Assembly (NCBI GenBank): GCA_029054245.1
Contig: JAIDFQ010000004.1
Coordinates: 62,001-126,000 of the forward strand
DNA length: 64,000 nt
Source: Lachnospiraceae bacterium
GTDB taxonomy: Bacteria; Bacillota; Clostridia; Lachnospirales; Lachnospiraceae
Direction of reading: 5' to 3'
Position numbers and translations under genes: made by a program. Numbering within the stretch: position 1 is the first letter of the stretch; each line of letters starts with the position of its first letter. The notes under the pieces are model-generated. The model did no database searches, was not told the DNA's origin, and saw nothing but the letters and a program-made list of their open reading frames with translations. This document shows positions 44,301 through 53,601 of the stretch, one piece after another.

Positions 44301-44650
44301 AAGATCCTCCATTCATCTATTATCATAAAGAAAATCAAAATAATTTCAAACTAAAATATATTCTTCGGGAATTAAATACGATTTGTTATCTGAAATGTCT
44401 TCACAAAGGATTATACAACATAACGTCCAAAATAGAAAGGGGTTTTCACAAAATGGGCATAAGCGTAGTCGTAGGTGGTATTTTAAACTGGTTTGAGCTG
44501 TGTATCGGCTGATTGGCATACCGGATTCTATCTGTGTGGTCTGTAGATTGAACGGGGAATGTGGGAAGTTGGTTAAGGGGCGCTGCCCTGCCGTCACCGC
44601 CCCTTAACCAACTGCCATACCTATAAGCAGCAATAATAAGTTCTACGCCC
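44301..44650. other. Intergenic region between rho and the PurF-like gene
   Basis: 350 bp with no supported gene. It contains a perfect 16-bp inverted repeat (separate entry) and, nearer rho, AT-rich sequence with a TATAAT-like box on the minus strand at about 44411-44416 that may serve as the rho promoter. No riboswitch fold was recognised. Confidence 0.4.
44567..44613. repeat. Perfect 16-bp inverted repeat downstream of purine genes
   Basis: AGTTGGTTAAGGGGCG pairs perfectly with CGCCCCTTAACCAACT across 15 nt. It sits 38 bp past the PurF-like stop. No T-run follows in either direction, which argues against a simple intrinsic terminator. Confidence 0.7.
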
Positions 44651-46057
44651 TTACTCTTTTCCATCCCAGCAGTAAGTGCAGAGTTTGCTTCTGTCAATCC
44701 CCACCGATTCTATCATATCATCCAGTCTATGGTATTTAAGTGAAGTGAAATTCAGCTGTACGCCGATCCGTCTGATCATCTCCTGGTATTCCGGGGTTTC
44801 CGGATTGGAGTAGGCGCTTAAGTTCACGTTCTTGCCGTCTCCTTCCATTTCCTTGATGATCCTTCTTGTAATCAAATCCATCTCCGACGTAGAACGGGAG
44901 AAATTGAGGTACTTACATCCATACAAAATAGGAGGGCAGGCAGGTCTTATATGAACCTCCTTGGCGCCGCTCTGGTATAGGAACTCCGTCGTTTCCCTAA
45001 GCTGAGTTCCCCGCACGATAGAATCATCAATGAGCAAAAGGCTTTTGTCCTGAATCAAATCATGTACTGGTATCAGCTTCATTTTCGCAATTAGATTTCT
45101 CTGGCTCTGGATGGTCGGCATAAAGGACCTGGGCCAGGTAGGTGTATATTTGATAAATGGTCTGGAAAACGGAATTCCTGACGCATTGGAATATCCAACT
45201 GCATGGGCAATGCCTGAATCCGGCACACCAGCCACATTATCAGGAGATGCATCATCCCTTTTGGCAAGGATTGCACCACAATTGTAACGCATCTTCTCTA
45301 CGCTGATGCCCTCGTAGGAAGAAGAAGGATAACCATAATACACCCACAGGAAGGTACAGATTTTCATATCTGAGCCGGGATTTACCAGCGTCCTGACCTC
45401 CTCCGGCGTCACGATGACCACCTCGCCAGGACCTAATTCCCGCTCCCCCACATATCCCAGATTTAAATAAGCAAAGTTTTCAAAGGAGATACAGTATCCG
45501 TCTTCCTTTTTTCCGATAGCCACCGGTGTTCTGCCCATTTTATCCCTTGCCGCATAGATGCCCTTGGGCGTCAACAGGGAAATCGTCATGGAACCATCGA
45601 TCAGTTCCTGGGCATAGGTAATGCCTTCAATCAGATTATCTTTCTGATTGATGATCGCCGCCACCAATTCTGTGGCATTGATGTCACCGCCGCTCATTTC
45701 AAGAAAATGCGTATGCCCCATAGTAAAAATCTTTTTAACGATTTCATCCAAATTATTGATCTTTCCCACCGTCATGATTGCATAAGTTCCATGGTGGGAA
45801 CGGACTAAAAGCGGCTGCGGCTCATAGTCTGAAATACAGCCGATTCCCAAAGTCCCATGCATCTCGTTTACATCTTTGTCGAACTTGGTGCGAAAAGGTG
45901 CATTTTCAATATTATGAATTGCACGGTCAAAGCCATTTTCCTTACTATAAACAGCCATTCCCGCTCTCCTTGTTCCCAGATGGGAATGATAGTCCGTGCC
46001 GAAAAACAAATCAAATACACAATCTTTCTTTGAAGCCACTCCAAAAAATCCGCCCAA
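44651..46057 (-). CDS. PurF-like amidophosphoribosyltransferase paralogue lacking the catalytic Cys
   Basis: 468 residues with PurF architecture: an N-terminal Ntn glutaminase-like domain and a C-terminal phosphoribosyltransferase domain with the PRPP loop SLLLIDDSIVRGTQLRE. It begins MGGFFGVASKKDC; the position where PurF has its nucleophilic N-terminal Cys (C-G-V-F-G) is Gly. The glutaminase is therefore predicted inactive, although LGTRRAGMAVY and other Ntn-fold motifs remain. It may use ammonia, act as a regulatory subunit, or perform another ribosyltransfer. Last gene of the purB-purF cluster, 13 bp after purB. Confidence 0.85.
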   Translation of the reverse strand: MGGFFGVASKKDCVFDLFFGTDYHSHLGTRRAGMAVYSKENGFDRAIHNIENAPFRTKFDKDVNEMHGTLGIGCISDYEPQPLLVRSHHGTYAIMTVGKINNLDEIVKKIFTMGHTHFLEMSGGDINATELVAAIINQKDNLIEGITYAQELIDGSMTISLLTPKGIYAARDKMGRTPVAIGKKEDGYCISFENFAYLNLGYVGERELGPGEVVIVTPEEVRTLVNPGSDMKICTFLWVYYGYPSSSYEGISVEKMRYNCGAILAKRDDASPDNVAGVPDSGIAHAVGYSNASGIPFSRPFIKYTPTWPRSFMPTIQSQRNLIAKMKLIPVHDLIQDKSLLLIDDSIVRGTQLRETTEFLYQSGAKEVHIRPACPPILYGCKYLNFSRSTSEMDLITRRIIKEMEGDGKNVNLSAYSNPETPEYQEMIRRIGVQLNFTSLKYHRLDDMIESVGIDRSKLCTYCWDGKE

Positions 46058-46070
46058 AATTCACGCCTCC

Positions 46071-47522
46071 TTAAACATTAATCTCTGCCTTTATGCCAAG
46101 CAGAGCTTTATTTTTATCTAAAACAGGGTATACCACCTGCGCAAGGAATTTTTCTACCTGTTCCTTAGAACGTCCTACATACCTTGACGGCTCCATCGTT
46201 TTTTGCAGATCTTCCAACGTCATATTGAAAGCAGGATCCGCTGCAATCAGTTCCAAAAGATTATTTTCTTTTCCTTCCACCTTCACATTCCGACCTGCTT
46301 CCATGGAAAGCTCCCTTATCTTCTCATGAAGTTCTTGTCTGTTGCCGCCCATCTTTACAGCATCCATCATGATATTTTCGGTTGCCATAAACGGAAGCTC
46401 GCTTAACATATGCTTCTTAATAACCTTCGGATAAACCACAAGTCCGTCCACTACATTAAGGCAAAGATCCAAGATACCGTCAATTGCCAGAAAACCTTCC
46501 GGAATAGAAAGGCGCTTATTGGCAGAATCATCCAGCGTTCTTTCAAACCACTGGGTCGCAGAAGTAATTGCCGGATTTAAGGCGTCGATCATCACATATC
46601 TGGAAAGAGACGCAATTCTTTCACTGCGCATGGGATTCCGTTTATATGCCATGGCGGAGGAACCAATCTGGCTTTTTTCAAAAGGCTCTTCTACTTCCTT
46701 TAAATGCTGTAAAAGCCTTATATCATTGGACATTTTGTGCGCACTAGCTGCAATGCCCGCAAGTACATTGGCAACTCTCGTGTCTACCTTTCGTGAGTAA
46801 GTCTGACCTGATACCGGATAGCACTCTTTAAATCCCATCTTCTCAGCAATCATAGGATCGATCTTATCTATCGTTTCCTGATCCCCATTAAACAGTTCCA
46901 AAAAAGACGCCTGTGTTCCCGTAGTGCCCTTTGATCCGAGAAGCTTCATACCGGAAAGCACATATTCTAAATCCTCCAGATCAAGCATGAACTCCTGCAT
47001 CCACAGCGCTGCCCTCTTTCCCACCGTAGTAGGCTGGGCTGGCTGAAAATGAGTAAATGCCAACGTAGGCTGGGCTTTGTATCTATCCGCAAAAGATGCC
47101 AGTTTGGAAAGCACATTTATAAGTTTCTTCTTTACCAGCCTGAGCGCTTCCGTCATTACAATGATATCTGTATTGTCTCCCACGTAACAGCTGGTAGCGC
47201 CAAGGTGAATGATGCCTGCTGCCTTCGGGCACTGCTTTCCGTACGCATACACATGGCTCATGACATCATGGCGCACTTCCTTTTCTCTTGCCTTTGCCAC
47301 ATCATAATTAATGTCATTTACATGGAGCCGTAATTCATCGATCTGTTCCTGCGAAATGACAGGTTTGCCGTCCTGGGAAAGACCAAGCTCCATCTCCGTT
47401 TCAGCCAGCGCGATCCATAACTTTCTCCAAGTCCTGAACTTCATATCAGGTGAAAAGATATACTGCATTTCCCTGCTTGCATAACGTTCCGACAAGGGAC
47501 TTACATATCTGTCTGTACTCAT
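46071..47522 (-). CDS. purB: Adenylosuccinate lyase
   Basis: 483 residues of the fumarase/aspartase superfamily. The signature SSAMAYKRNPMRSERI (Ser loop) near residue 290 and HLGATSCYVGDNTDI near residue 108 carry the catalytic Ser and His residues. It acts twice in purine synthesis, on SAICAR and adenylosuccinate. The size resembles the longer PurB type found in Clostridia. ATG 47522 follows AGGAGG by 6-7 nt; the track's preceding GTG is not needed. It lies between the two PurF genes. Confidence 0.95.
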   Translation of the reverse strand: MSTDRYVSPLSERYASREMQYIFSPDMKFRTWRKLWIALAETEMELGLSQDGKPVISQEQIDELRLHVNDINYDVAKAREKEVRHDVMSHVYAYGKQCPKAAGIIHLGATSCYVGDNTDIIVMTEALRLVKKKLINVLSKLASFADRYKAQPTLAFTHFQPAQPTTVGKRAALWMQEFMLDLEDLEYVLSGMKLLGSKGTTGTQASFLELFNGDQETIDKIDPMIAEKMGFKECYPVSGQTYSRKVDTRVANVLAGIAASAHKMSNDIRLLQHLKEVEEPFEKSQIGSSAMAYKRNPMRSERIASLSRYVMIDALNPAITSATQWFERTLDDSANKRLSIPEGFLAIDGILDLCLNVVDGLVVYPKVIKKHMLSELPFMATENIMMDAVKMGGNRQELHEKIRELSMEAGRNVKVEGKENNLLELIAADPAFNMTLEDLQKTMEPSRYVGRSKEQVEKFLAQVVYPVLDKNKALLGIKAEINV

Positions 47523-47545
47523 CACAATCCTCCTACTTTTGCTTC

Positions 47546-49027
47546 CTAGTGATCGAACTCGCCCCTGATATCCTCACAAGGCGGATCCATCGGATATTTT
47601 CCTGTAAAGCACCCCTTACAGATGCCCCTGTTCTCCACAATTTCAACAAGCCGCTCCTCCCTGAGATATCCAAGGGAATCCGCTCCAATGATTCTGCAGA
47701 TTTCCTCCACAGAACGATTGTATGCGATCAGCTGCTCTCTGGCAGGCACATCTGTCCCGAAATAGCAGGGCCACAAAAAGGGCGGTGCGCTGACCCTCAT
47801 ATGTACTTCCTTCGCACCTGCTTCCCTGAGCATATGTACGATTCTGTCGGAGGTCGTGCCGCGCACAATAGAGTCATCAATCATTATGATGCGTTTTCCT
47901 TCCACTGCCTCCCTAAGGGCGTTTAATTTTACCTGTACACTGTTTTGCCTGCTTTTCTGTTTTGGCTTGATGAATGTTCTGCCCACATAGGTGTTCTTTA
48001 CAAATGCCTGACCATAAGGGATACCTGACTGTAAAGAATACCCCAGCGCCGCACAGTTGCCTGATTCCGGCACACCCACCACAAGGTCTGCCTCCACCGG
48101 CGAGTCTATTGCCAGGAACTTTCCTGCCAGGATACGGGAATTATAAACGCTCATACCATCTATATAGCTGTCCGGTCTTGCAAAATAAATGTACTCAAAC
48201 ACACATCTTGCATGCTGCTCTTGTGGGATGCACATGCTCTTGTCTGATTCAATCCCGTTTTCCGGAGAAATCGTCACAATCTCTCCCGGTTCTACATCCC
48301 GCACGAACTCTGCCCCTACAGTGTCAAGAGCACAAGTCTCAGATGCCAAAATATAAGCGTTATCCCTCTTTCCAATACAAAGCGGCTTAAATCCAAAAGG
48401 GTCCCTTGCTCCAATCAGTTTGCGGGGGGACATGACGATAAGGGAGTACGCCCCTTTGATCTTCTGCATAGCGCGCCCAACAGCTTCTTCCACCGTCTTT
48501 GCGTTCAGCCGCTCCCGCGCAATGTGATAGGCGATTACCTCTGAATCAATGGTGGTCTGAAAAATAGCGCCTGTGTATTCCAATTCCCTTCGAAGCTCTG
48601 GTGCATTGATCAGGTTTCCATTATGGGCAAGTCCAAGCGTACCCTTTACATAATTCAGCACAAGCGGCTGTGCATTTTCTCTGGTGGAGCTTCCGGCGGT
48701 GGAATATCTCACATGCCCTACGCCGATATCTCCCTTTAATTTCTCTAATATTTCAGGGGTAAATGCTTCATTCAATAAGCCCATATCTTTAGCGCTTAAA
48801 ACTTTTCCCTTAGGACCTGCGGTATCACTGACGGCAATACCGCAGCTTTCCTGACCTCTGTGCTGCAGCGCAAACAAGCCATAGTATATGGTGGATGCTA
48901 CATCTCCGCCGTCAAAATCATAGACACCGAAGACACCGCACTCCTCACCCAGCTTATCTGATGCCGGCTGACTTTCTTTATCAACACGCCTTTCTTCCAG
49001 TTCCACAATGCTGTCTTCTTTTTCCAT
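47546..49027 (-). CDS. purF: Amidophosphoribosyltransferase
   Basis: 493 residues. A 29-residue propeptide ends before Cys30 (KLGEECGVFGVYDFDGG), as in propeptide-type PurF where cleavage exposes the nucleophile. The glutaminase domain has LFALQHRGQESCGIA; the PRTase domain has IIMIDDSIVRGTTSDRIV. The C-terminus retains Cys residues (GICKGCFTGKYP) that bind a 4Fe-4S cluster in B. subtilis PurF. It makes phosphoribosylamine, the first committed purine step. ATG 49027 has GAGGAG 6 nt upstream. The downstream PurF paralogue (44651) lacks the Cys. Confidence 0.95.
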   Translation of the reverse strand: MEKEDSIVELEERRVDKESQPASDKLGEECGVFGVYDFDGGDVASTIYYGLFALQHRGQESCGIAVSDTAGPKGKVLSAKDMGLLNEAFTPEILEKLKGDIGVGHVRYSTAGSSTRENAQPLVLNYVKGTLGLAHNGNLINAPELRRELEYTGAIFQTTIDSEVIAYHIARERLNAKTVEEAVGRAMQKIKGAYSLIVMSPRKLIGARDPFGFKPLCIGKRDNAYILASETCALDTVGAEFVRDVEPGEIVTISPENGIESDKSMCIPQEQHARCVFEYIYFARPDSYIDGMSVYNSRILAGKFLAIDSPVEADLVVGVPESGNCAALGYSLQSGIPYGQAFVKNTYVGRTFIKPKQKSRQNSVQVKLNALREAVEGKRIIMIDDSIVRGTTSDRIVHMLREAGAKEVHMRVSAPPFLWPCYFGTDVPAREQLIAYNRSVEEICRIIGADSLGYLREERLVEIVENRGICKGCFTGKYPMDPPCEDIRGEFDH

Positions 49028-49125
49028 TATACACTCCTCATCCGCCTCTGCGGACATTCATTCACGCATTTACATACGGCTTTCAAGCATTCCGCCCCGC
49101 ATGACTGCTTTTCCTCTTGCTAAGT

Positions 49126-49833
49126 TTATGCCAGCCCAAGACGCTTGAATACTTCGTTGTAGGCCTCTTCCACATTCCCAAGATCTCTGCGGAAACGATC
49201 CTTGTCCAGCTTTTCATTGGTATTTACATCCCAGAGACGGCAGGTATCCGGTGAAGTCTCGTCTGCAAGGAGGATTTCTCCATGGAAGCGCCCAAATTCA
49301 ATCTTAAAATCGATGAGCTTTATATCTGCCTGAAGGAAATATGCCTTCAAAACCTCATTTACTTTAAATGCGTATTTTTTGATTACTTCGATTTCTTCCC
49401 ATGTGGCAAGACCCAGCGCAACGGCAAAATAGCTGTTGATCAAAGGATCGCCCAATTCATCATTTTTATAGCTGAATTCAATAGTAGGCTCTTTAAAAGG
49501 CGTTCCCTCCGGTACTCCCAGACGTTTTGAAAAGCTTCCGGCAGCCACATTACGGATGATTACCTCAAGAGGTACGATTTCCACCTTCTTAACAGCAGTC
49601 TGTCTGTCACTTAATTCCTCGATCAAATGCGTCGGCACCCCTTCTTTCTCAAGAAGCTTGAACACATGGTTGCTCATACGGTTGTTGATTACGCCTTTTC
49701 CAACAATGGTTCCTTTCTTTTCACCATTAAAGGCTGTCGCATCGTCCTTATAATCCACGATCACTACATCGGGATCCTCTGTTGCAAATACCTTCTTTGC
49801 TTTTCCTTCATAAAGCTGTTCCTTTTTTTCCAT
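49126..49833 (-). CDS. purC: SAICAR synthetase
   Basis: 235 residues. [15 protein letters not shown] is the ATP-grasp-like opening; [14 protein letters not shown]-type sequence ([16 protein letters not shown]) and [20 protein letters not shown], then RLWD, are the family signatures. It ligates Asp to CAIR. ATG 49833 has GGAGG 5 nt upstream, so the ten-residue extension of the track is dropped. It follows the ABC transporter genes by 40 bp without a terminator, so transporter and purine genes may share a transcript. Confidence 0.95.
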   Translation of the reverse strand: MEKKEQLYEGKAKKVFATEDPDVVIVDYKDDATAFNGEKKGTIVGKGVINNRMSNHVFKLLEKEGVPTHLIEELSDRQTAVKKVEIVPLEVIIRNVAAGSFSKRLGVPEGTPFKEPTIEFSYKNDELGDPLINSYFAVALGLATWEEIEVIKKYAFKVNEVLKAYFLQADIKLIDFKIEFGRFHGEILLADETSPDTCRLWDVNTNEKLDKDRFRRDLGNVEEAYNEVFKRLGLA

Positions 49834-49873
49834 AGCTTCCTCCATTCCGCCGCCATGCGGCAATATGTTATTT

Positions 49874-50638
49874 TTATAAAGTAAATTTCCCTATAAACTC
49901 CCTGACTCTTTCCTTATCGGATGCAAAAATCTCTTCCGGAGTTCCCTGTGCCTGTATGAGCCCCTGTTCCATAAAGATAATCCTGTCCGACAGTTCTCTT
50001 GCGAACTGCATTTCATGGGTCACGATAATCATGGTCATGTGCTCCTTTGCCAGCTGCTTAATGACCTTTAAGACTTCTCCTGTCAGTTCCGGGTCAAGAG
50101 CAGAAGTTGGTTCATCAAAAAATAAAATCTTGGGCTGAAGCGCCAGCGCCCTTGCAATAGATACCCTCTGCTGCTGTCCACCTGATAGCTGGCAGGGATA
50201 CGCATCCGCTTTATCTAAAAGTCCCAACTGCTCTAAAAGTCCCTTTGCCTGACTGACCGCTTCCCTTTTAGGTACGCCGTTCACCCGCATAGGTGCATCT
50301 ATAATATTGCGCATAACGCTGAAATGCGGAAATAAATTGAAGTTTTGAAATACCAGCCCGAAATATTTTTGAATTCTCTTTAATTCCTGCTTTTTAGCAT
50401 ATACGCACCTGCCGTCTTCTTCCCATGCTGCCTTTTCCCCAAGATAGATCAGTTCTCCGCCATCCATCTTCTCAAGCATGGTCGCGCACCGAAGCAACGT
50501 AGATTTTCCCGACCCTGAAGGTCCTATAATGGATACTACCTCTCCCTCCTTCACAGAAAGCGAAATATCCTTGATTACATCCAGTTCGTCAAATCCCTTA
50601 CTCATATGATTGATTTCCAGTAAAACCTCTGCCCCCAT
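49874..50638 (-). CDS. Polar amino acid ABC transporter ATP-binding protein
   Basis: 254 residues: Walker [17 protein letters not shown]-loop [12 protein letters not shown], signature [15 protein letters not shown], Walker [16 protein letters not shown] and switch His in VTHEM. This is the GlnQ/ArtM-type ATPase for polar amino acids. GGAGG lies 8-9 nt before ATG. It is the third gene of the transporter set; the permease lies 14 bp upstream. The substrate is not determined. Confidence 0.94.
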   Translation of the reverse strand: MGAEVLLEINHMSKGFDELDVIKDISLSVKEGEVVSIIGPSGSGKSTLLRCATMLEKMDGGELIYLGEKAAWEEDGRCVYAKKQELKRIQKYFGLVFQNFNLFPHFSVMRNIIDAPMRVNGVPKREAVSQAKGLLEQLGLLDKADAYPCQLSGGQQQRVSIARALALQPKILFFDEPTSALDPELTGEVLKVIKQLAKEHMTMIIVTHEMQFARELSDRIIFMEQGLIQAQGTPEEIFASDKERVREFIGKFTL

Positions 50639-50652
50639 GACTTCTTCACCTC

Positions 50653-51300
50653 CTACTTGTAATAATCCATGGCTTTTTCAATCCGTTCCATTGCAAACGC
50701 CACCAGAAAATTGAAAATATAGTAGAAAAGACCAGCCACCATAAGAGGCATCATACTTGTGTCCTTCGCCGCAATCTGCTTTGCCATGGTAAACATTTCT
50801 GCATGTGCCAGCACGAACGCCAAGGATGTGTCTTTTACCAGGGTAATCGTTTCGTTTGTGATAGAAGGCATAATGCGCTTAAGAACCTGGGGCAGGATAA
50901 TTCTGAAAAAAGTCTGAGACTTCTTGTAGCCCAGCACCTTTGCCGCTTCATATTGTCCAACGGAGATTGATTCAATTCCGCCTCTGTATATCTCCGCAAA
51001 ATATGCTGCATAATTGATACTGAAAGCCAGAATAATGGCAGGAAAACGATAGCCCCTTAAATTTGCCCCAAACAAATAATACGGTGCAAAATAAACCACC
51101 AATAACTGCAGCATCAAGGGTGTTCCCCGCATAATAGATATGTAAAATTTAGATAGTCCTCTTATCATTCCATTCTTCGACATTCTTCCAAAGGACACAA
51201 TCAGACCAAGGGGCAGCGAAAAAAGAAGCGTCAGAAAGAAAATCTCTGCCGTTGATATCATACCTTTTCCTAACTGCATCAAGACGGTTCCCATACTCAT
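50653..51300 (-). CDS. Polar amino acid ABC transporter permease
   Basis: 215 residues with about five membrane segments. SIMRGTPLMLQLLVVYF and the EAAKVLGYKKSQTFFRIILPQ loop (EAA motif that contacts the ATPase) are typical of the His/Glu/Gln/Arg permease family. It probably forms a homodimer, as only one permease gene is present. A hairpin in the 116-bp gap after the binding-protein gene may reduce read-through. Confidence 0.92.
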   Translation of the reverse strand: MSMGTVLMQLGKGMISTAEIFFLTLLFSLPLGLIVSFGRMSKNGMIRGLSKFYISIMRGTPLMLQLLVVYFAPYYLFGANLRGYRFPAIILAFSINYAAYFAEIYRGGIESISVGQYEAAKVLGYKKSQTFFRIILPQVLKRIMPSITNETITLVKDTSLAFVLAHAEMFTMAKQIAAKDTSMMPLMVAGLFYYIFNFLVAFAMERIEKAMDYYK

Positions 51301-51344
51301 TTGTTCTTATTCTCCTAACACATAACCCTCAACAAGAGTAAACA

Positions 51345-51405
51345 GGGCAGAAAAAACAACTAAAGGTGCGCGTCCTTGCGCATTCCATTGTTATAAATTC
51401 TGCCC
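51345..51405 (-). promoter_or_regulatory. Intercistronic hairpin between binding protein and permease
   Basis: GGGCAGAA and TTCTGCCC form an outer 8-bp stem enclosing a TGCGC/GCGCA inner stem. Such hairpins commonly protect the abundant binding-protein mRNA or attenuate the downstream genes. Confidence 0.45.
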
Positions 51406-51416
51406 CAAATCACTTT

Positions 51417-52274
51417 TTACTTACCAAGACATACGCTGCCTTCCAGACCATATTTTTCTGCAATCTCCATAAATTTGCCATCCTCCACCATTTCAAGCAG
51501 AGTCGCTTCAACCTGATCTTTCAGCTCATCATTTCCAAGAAGGAAGCCAATGCCATACTGTTCTGTTGCCAATCTTTCCTCCATGATGAGATAGCCGTCT
51601 CCTCTGGATTTAATCTGATAATCTGCAACTCCTATATCAATTGCCAGCGCATCGATAGCGCCTGCTTCCAAATCCATGAATCCTGTATTGTAGTCTGCAT
51701 ACTGATTCAGCTCTGCAAAGGTTGCTGCAAGGTCTTTTGCATCTCCTTCAAGTGCTGCCAATGCGGAAGAATCCTTCTGAACCCCTACCAGCTTACCTGC
51801 AAGATCATCAAAAGAAGCAATTCCGGCATCTGCTTTCACTATGAACACCTGACTATTGTCCACATAAGGTACGGACCAAGTATACGCATCCTCTCGTCCA
51901 TCCATGGTAAAACCGTTCCAGATACAGTCGATAGAACCTGATGAAAGCTCCATATCCTTAGAGTCCCAGTCGATGGGCTGCTTTACCAGTTCCCACCCTC
52001 TGCGTTCGCATACTTCTGCTGCCAGCTCAAGGTCAAAACCGGTGTACTCACCATTTTCATCCATGTACCCATAAGGCGGAAATTCCGCGTCGAATCCCAC
52101 GGTAAAAATAACTTCGTCATCTGTCTGTGTCATTCCGTCCGCCTGTGTTTCCTCTGTTGCTGTTTCCTCCAAAGCCTCTCCTGCCTGTGCTGTCTCCTGT
52201 GAAGGTGAACCGCAGGCGGAAAGCAGACCAAAGGTCATTGCCGTTGCTGTCAAAAGCGCGATACATTTTTTCAT
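51417..52274 (-). CDS. Amino acid ABC transporter substrate-binding lipoprotein
   Basis: 285 residues. Lipoprotein signal MKKCIALLTATAMTFGLLSAC with the lipobox Cys at 21, a Thr/Glu-rich linker, then SBP_bac_3: VGFDAEFPPYGYMDENGEYT, GFDLELAAEVCERRGWELV and a CIWNGFTMDGR ligand-pocket segment. The binding Arg/Asp pair expected for amino acids is in the DGREDAYTWSVPY and MDLEAGAIDALAID segments. ATG 52274 has GGAGGAG 5-10 nt upstream. The upstream palindrome suggests an operator. Confidence 0.93.
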   Translation of the reverse strand: MKKCIALLTATAMTFGLLSACGSPSQETAQAGEALEETATEETQADGMTQTDDEVIFTVGFDAEFPPYGYMDENGEYTGFDLELAAEVCERRGWELVKQPIDWDSKDMELSSGSIDCIWNGFTMDGREDAYTWSVPYVDNSQVFIVKADAGIASFDDLAGKLVGVQKDSSALAALEGDAKDLAATFAELNQYADYNTGFMDLEAGAIDALAIDIGVADYQIKSRGDGYLIMEERLATEQYGIGFLLGNDELKDQVEATLLEMVEDGKFMEIAEKYGLEGSVCLGK

Positions 52275-52312
52275 AATCTCTCCTCCATTTGCCATAAAGC
52301 ATTTTACACGAC

Positions 52313-52343
52313 ACTGCACTTTGCTATCATAGTAAAGTGCAGT
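52313..52343. promoter_or_regulatory. Palindrome upstream of the transporter operon
   Basis: ACTGCACTTT and AAAGTGCAGT are perfect 10-bp half-sites, with an 11-nt centre (GCTATCATAGT) that is almost symmetric too. It lies 39 nt before the SBP start. No T-run follows in the minus direction; an operator is more likely than a terminator. The regulator is unknown. Confidence 0.5.
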
Positions 52344-52383
52344 TTTCATACGTTTATCATGCTATCATGCCCTCAAATAGAAG

Positions 52384-53568
52384 TCAAGAAAAATCCTCTT
52401 CATACTCTCCCACAATATCCAGTATTTCTTTCGCATACTCTGGGTAACTTTCAGCAAGATCCTTGATTTCAGCCTGCGCTTTGCCGGCTATCACTTCTTT
52501 GTTATAATCCATGCGCCTTCTTAAGGACTGCCTTCTGATAATCAGATTATGACGAATCTCAACCATTTCTTTCCTGTCAAGGATTGCCGCTGTCTGGTGA
52601 AGCCAGATCATGGGATCTTTAATCTGATAACGCCGCAAGACATGTAGAAGTTCCTTCTGGCACTGGTCCAGTTCCCGCTCCGCCTGCTCATAGCTGTGCC
52701 GCTCTGCTTTCTCCACCTGATACTGCTGCCAGGTTTTTCCAAGCTCGCTTGCGCTTGCGACATTATATTTCATGTACAGATAATCCAATAGATGGGTATT
52801 GTTGACATACCGTATCTTCACCGTATTCTGAAGCCTGATGATGCGGTTGATGCCATTTTCCACCTGCGAGAGCTCTTTCACCGAATCACTGTGCTTGACA
52901 AAAATTGCTGTAATGGCAATCGCCCCCACTGCTGCCACCGCCAAATATCCCAATTTTGCATTCATATCAAATCCGAACTGCAAAATAAAAAGAATCAGTA
53001 TACATGCAATCACCGCAACCGTACACACGATTGCCATGGATCTCGTATCCGCAATGACACGACGCAGTTCATTTCTCCGAAACAGATAAGCATGCTTTTC
53101 TCCGTCCAGCTTGCGCAGATCCCTCTTGATGAAATCCTGGTATTCCTCTGCCTGTGTCAGCTTCTCAAGCCCGTCCTGGATTTCTTCTTCCAGACGTTCC
53201 ATCTGATGATATGCTTCCTCGCTCATCCGGTTTGCTCTTTCTTTATACCCGGATTGCTTCTGCTCCAAGGCATCGATCTTTTTAGCGCACTCCGCCAGCT
53301 CTGCCATTTCTTCCTCCGGCAGTGCTTCAATCTCCTCCATATCCTTTAAATAGGCAGTAACCATGTTATATTCAAACTGGAGATTATCAAGCTCCCTTGA
53401 TGCCTCGGCTATCTGTTCAAGGCACCCCCGCACATACTCCTCGCGCTGGTCTTTGTCTTTGATCTGATAATCTTCCCTGTCATAGACGACCTCATTCCAA
53501 TCCTCAATTTCATATTCAGGTACTTCCTGTTTCTTTTTCCTTTGCAGCAATTTCTTTATAAAACCCAT
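52384..53568 (-). CDS. Coiled-coil membrane protein (DUF5716/5717 operon)
   Basis: 394 residues. A basic N-terminus, a long coiled coil (residues about 45-170), two membrane segments (MAIVCTVAVIACILILFIL near 180 and LGYLAVAAVGAIAITAIF near 207), then a second helical, charged cytoplasmic part. I recognise no named family. It is the last gene of the operon that starts with DUF5717, 33 bp after the TPR-like gene. Its layout suggests a membrane anchor for the cytoplasmic partners. Confidence 0.65.
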   Translation of the reverse strand: MGFIKKLLQRKKKQEVPEYEIEDWNEVVYDREDYQIKDKDQREEYVRGCLEQIAEASRELDNLQFEYNMVTAYLKDMEEIEALPEEEMAELAECAKKIDALEQKQSGYKERANRMSEEAYHQMERLEEEIQDGLEKLTQAEEYQDFIKRDLRKLDGEKHAYLFRRNELRRVIADTRSMAIVCTVAVIACILILFILQFGFDMNAKLGYLAVAAVGAIAITAIFVKHSDSVKELSQVENGINRIIRLQNTVKIRYVNNTHLLDYLYMKYNVASASELGKTWQQYQVEKAERHSYEQAERELDQCQKELLHVLRRYQIKDPMIWLHQTAAILDRKEMVEIRHNLIIRRQSLRRRMDYNKEVIAGKAQAEIKDLAESYPEYAKEILDIVGEYEEDFS

Positions 53569-53601
53569 ATTTTTCTAATCTTCCTATTCATTTTCGTTTC
53601 T

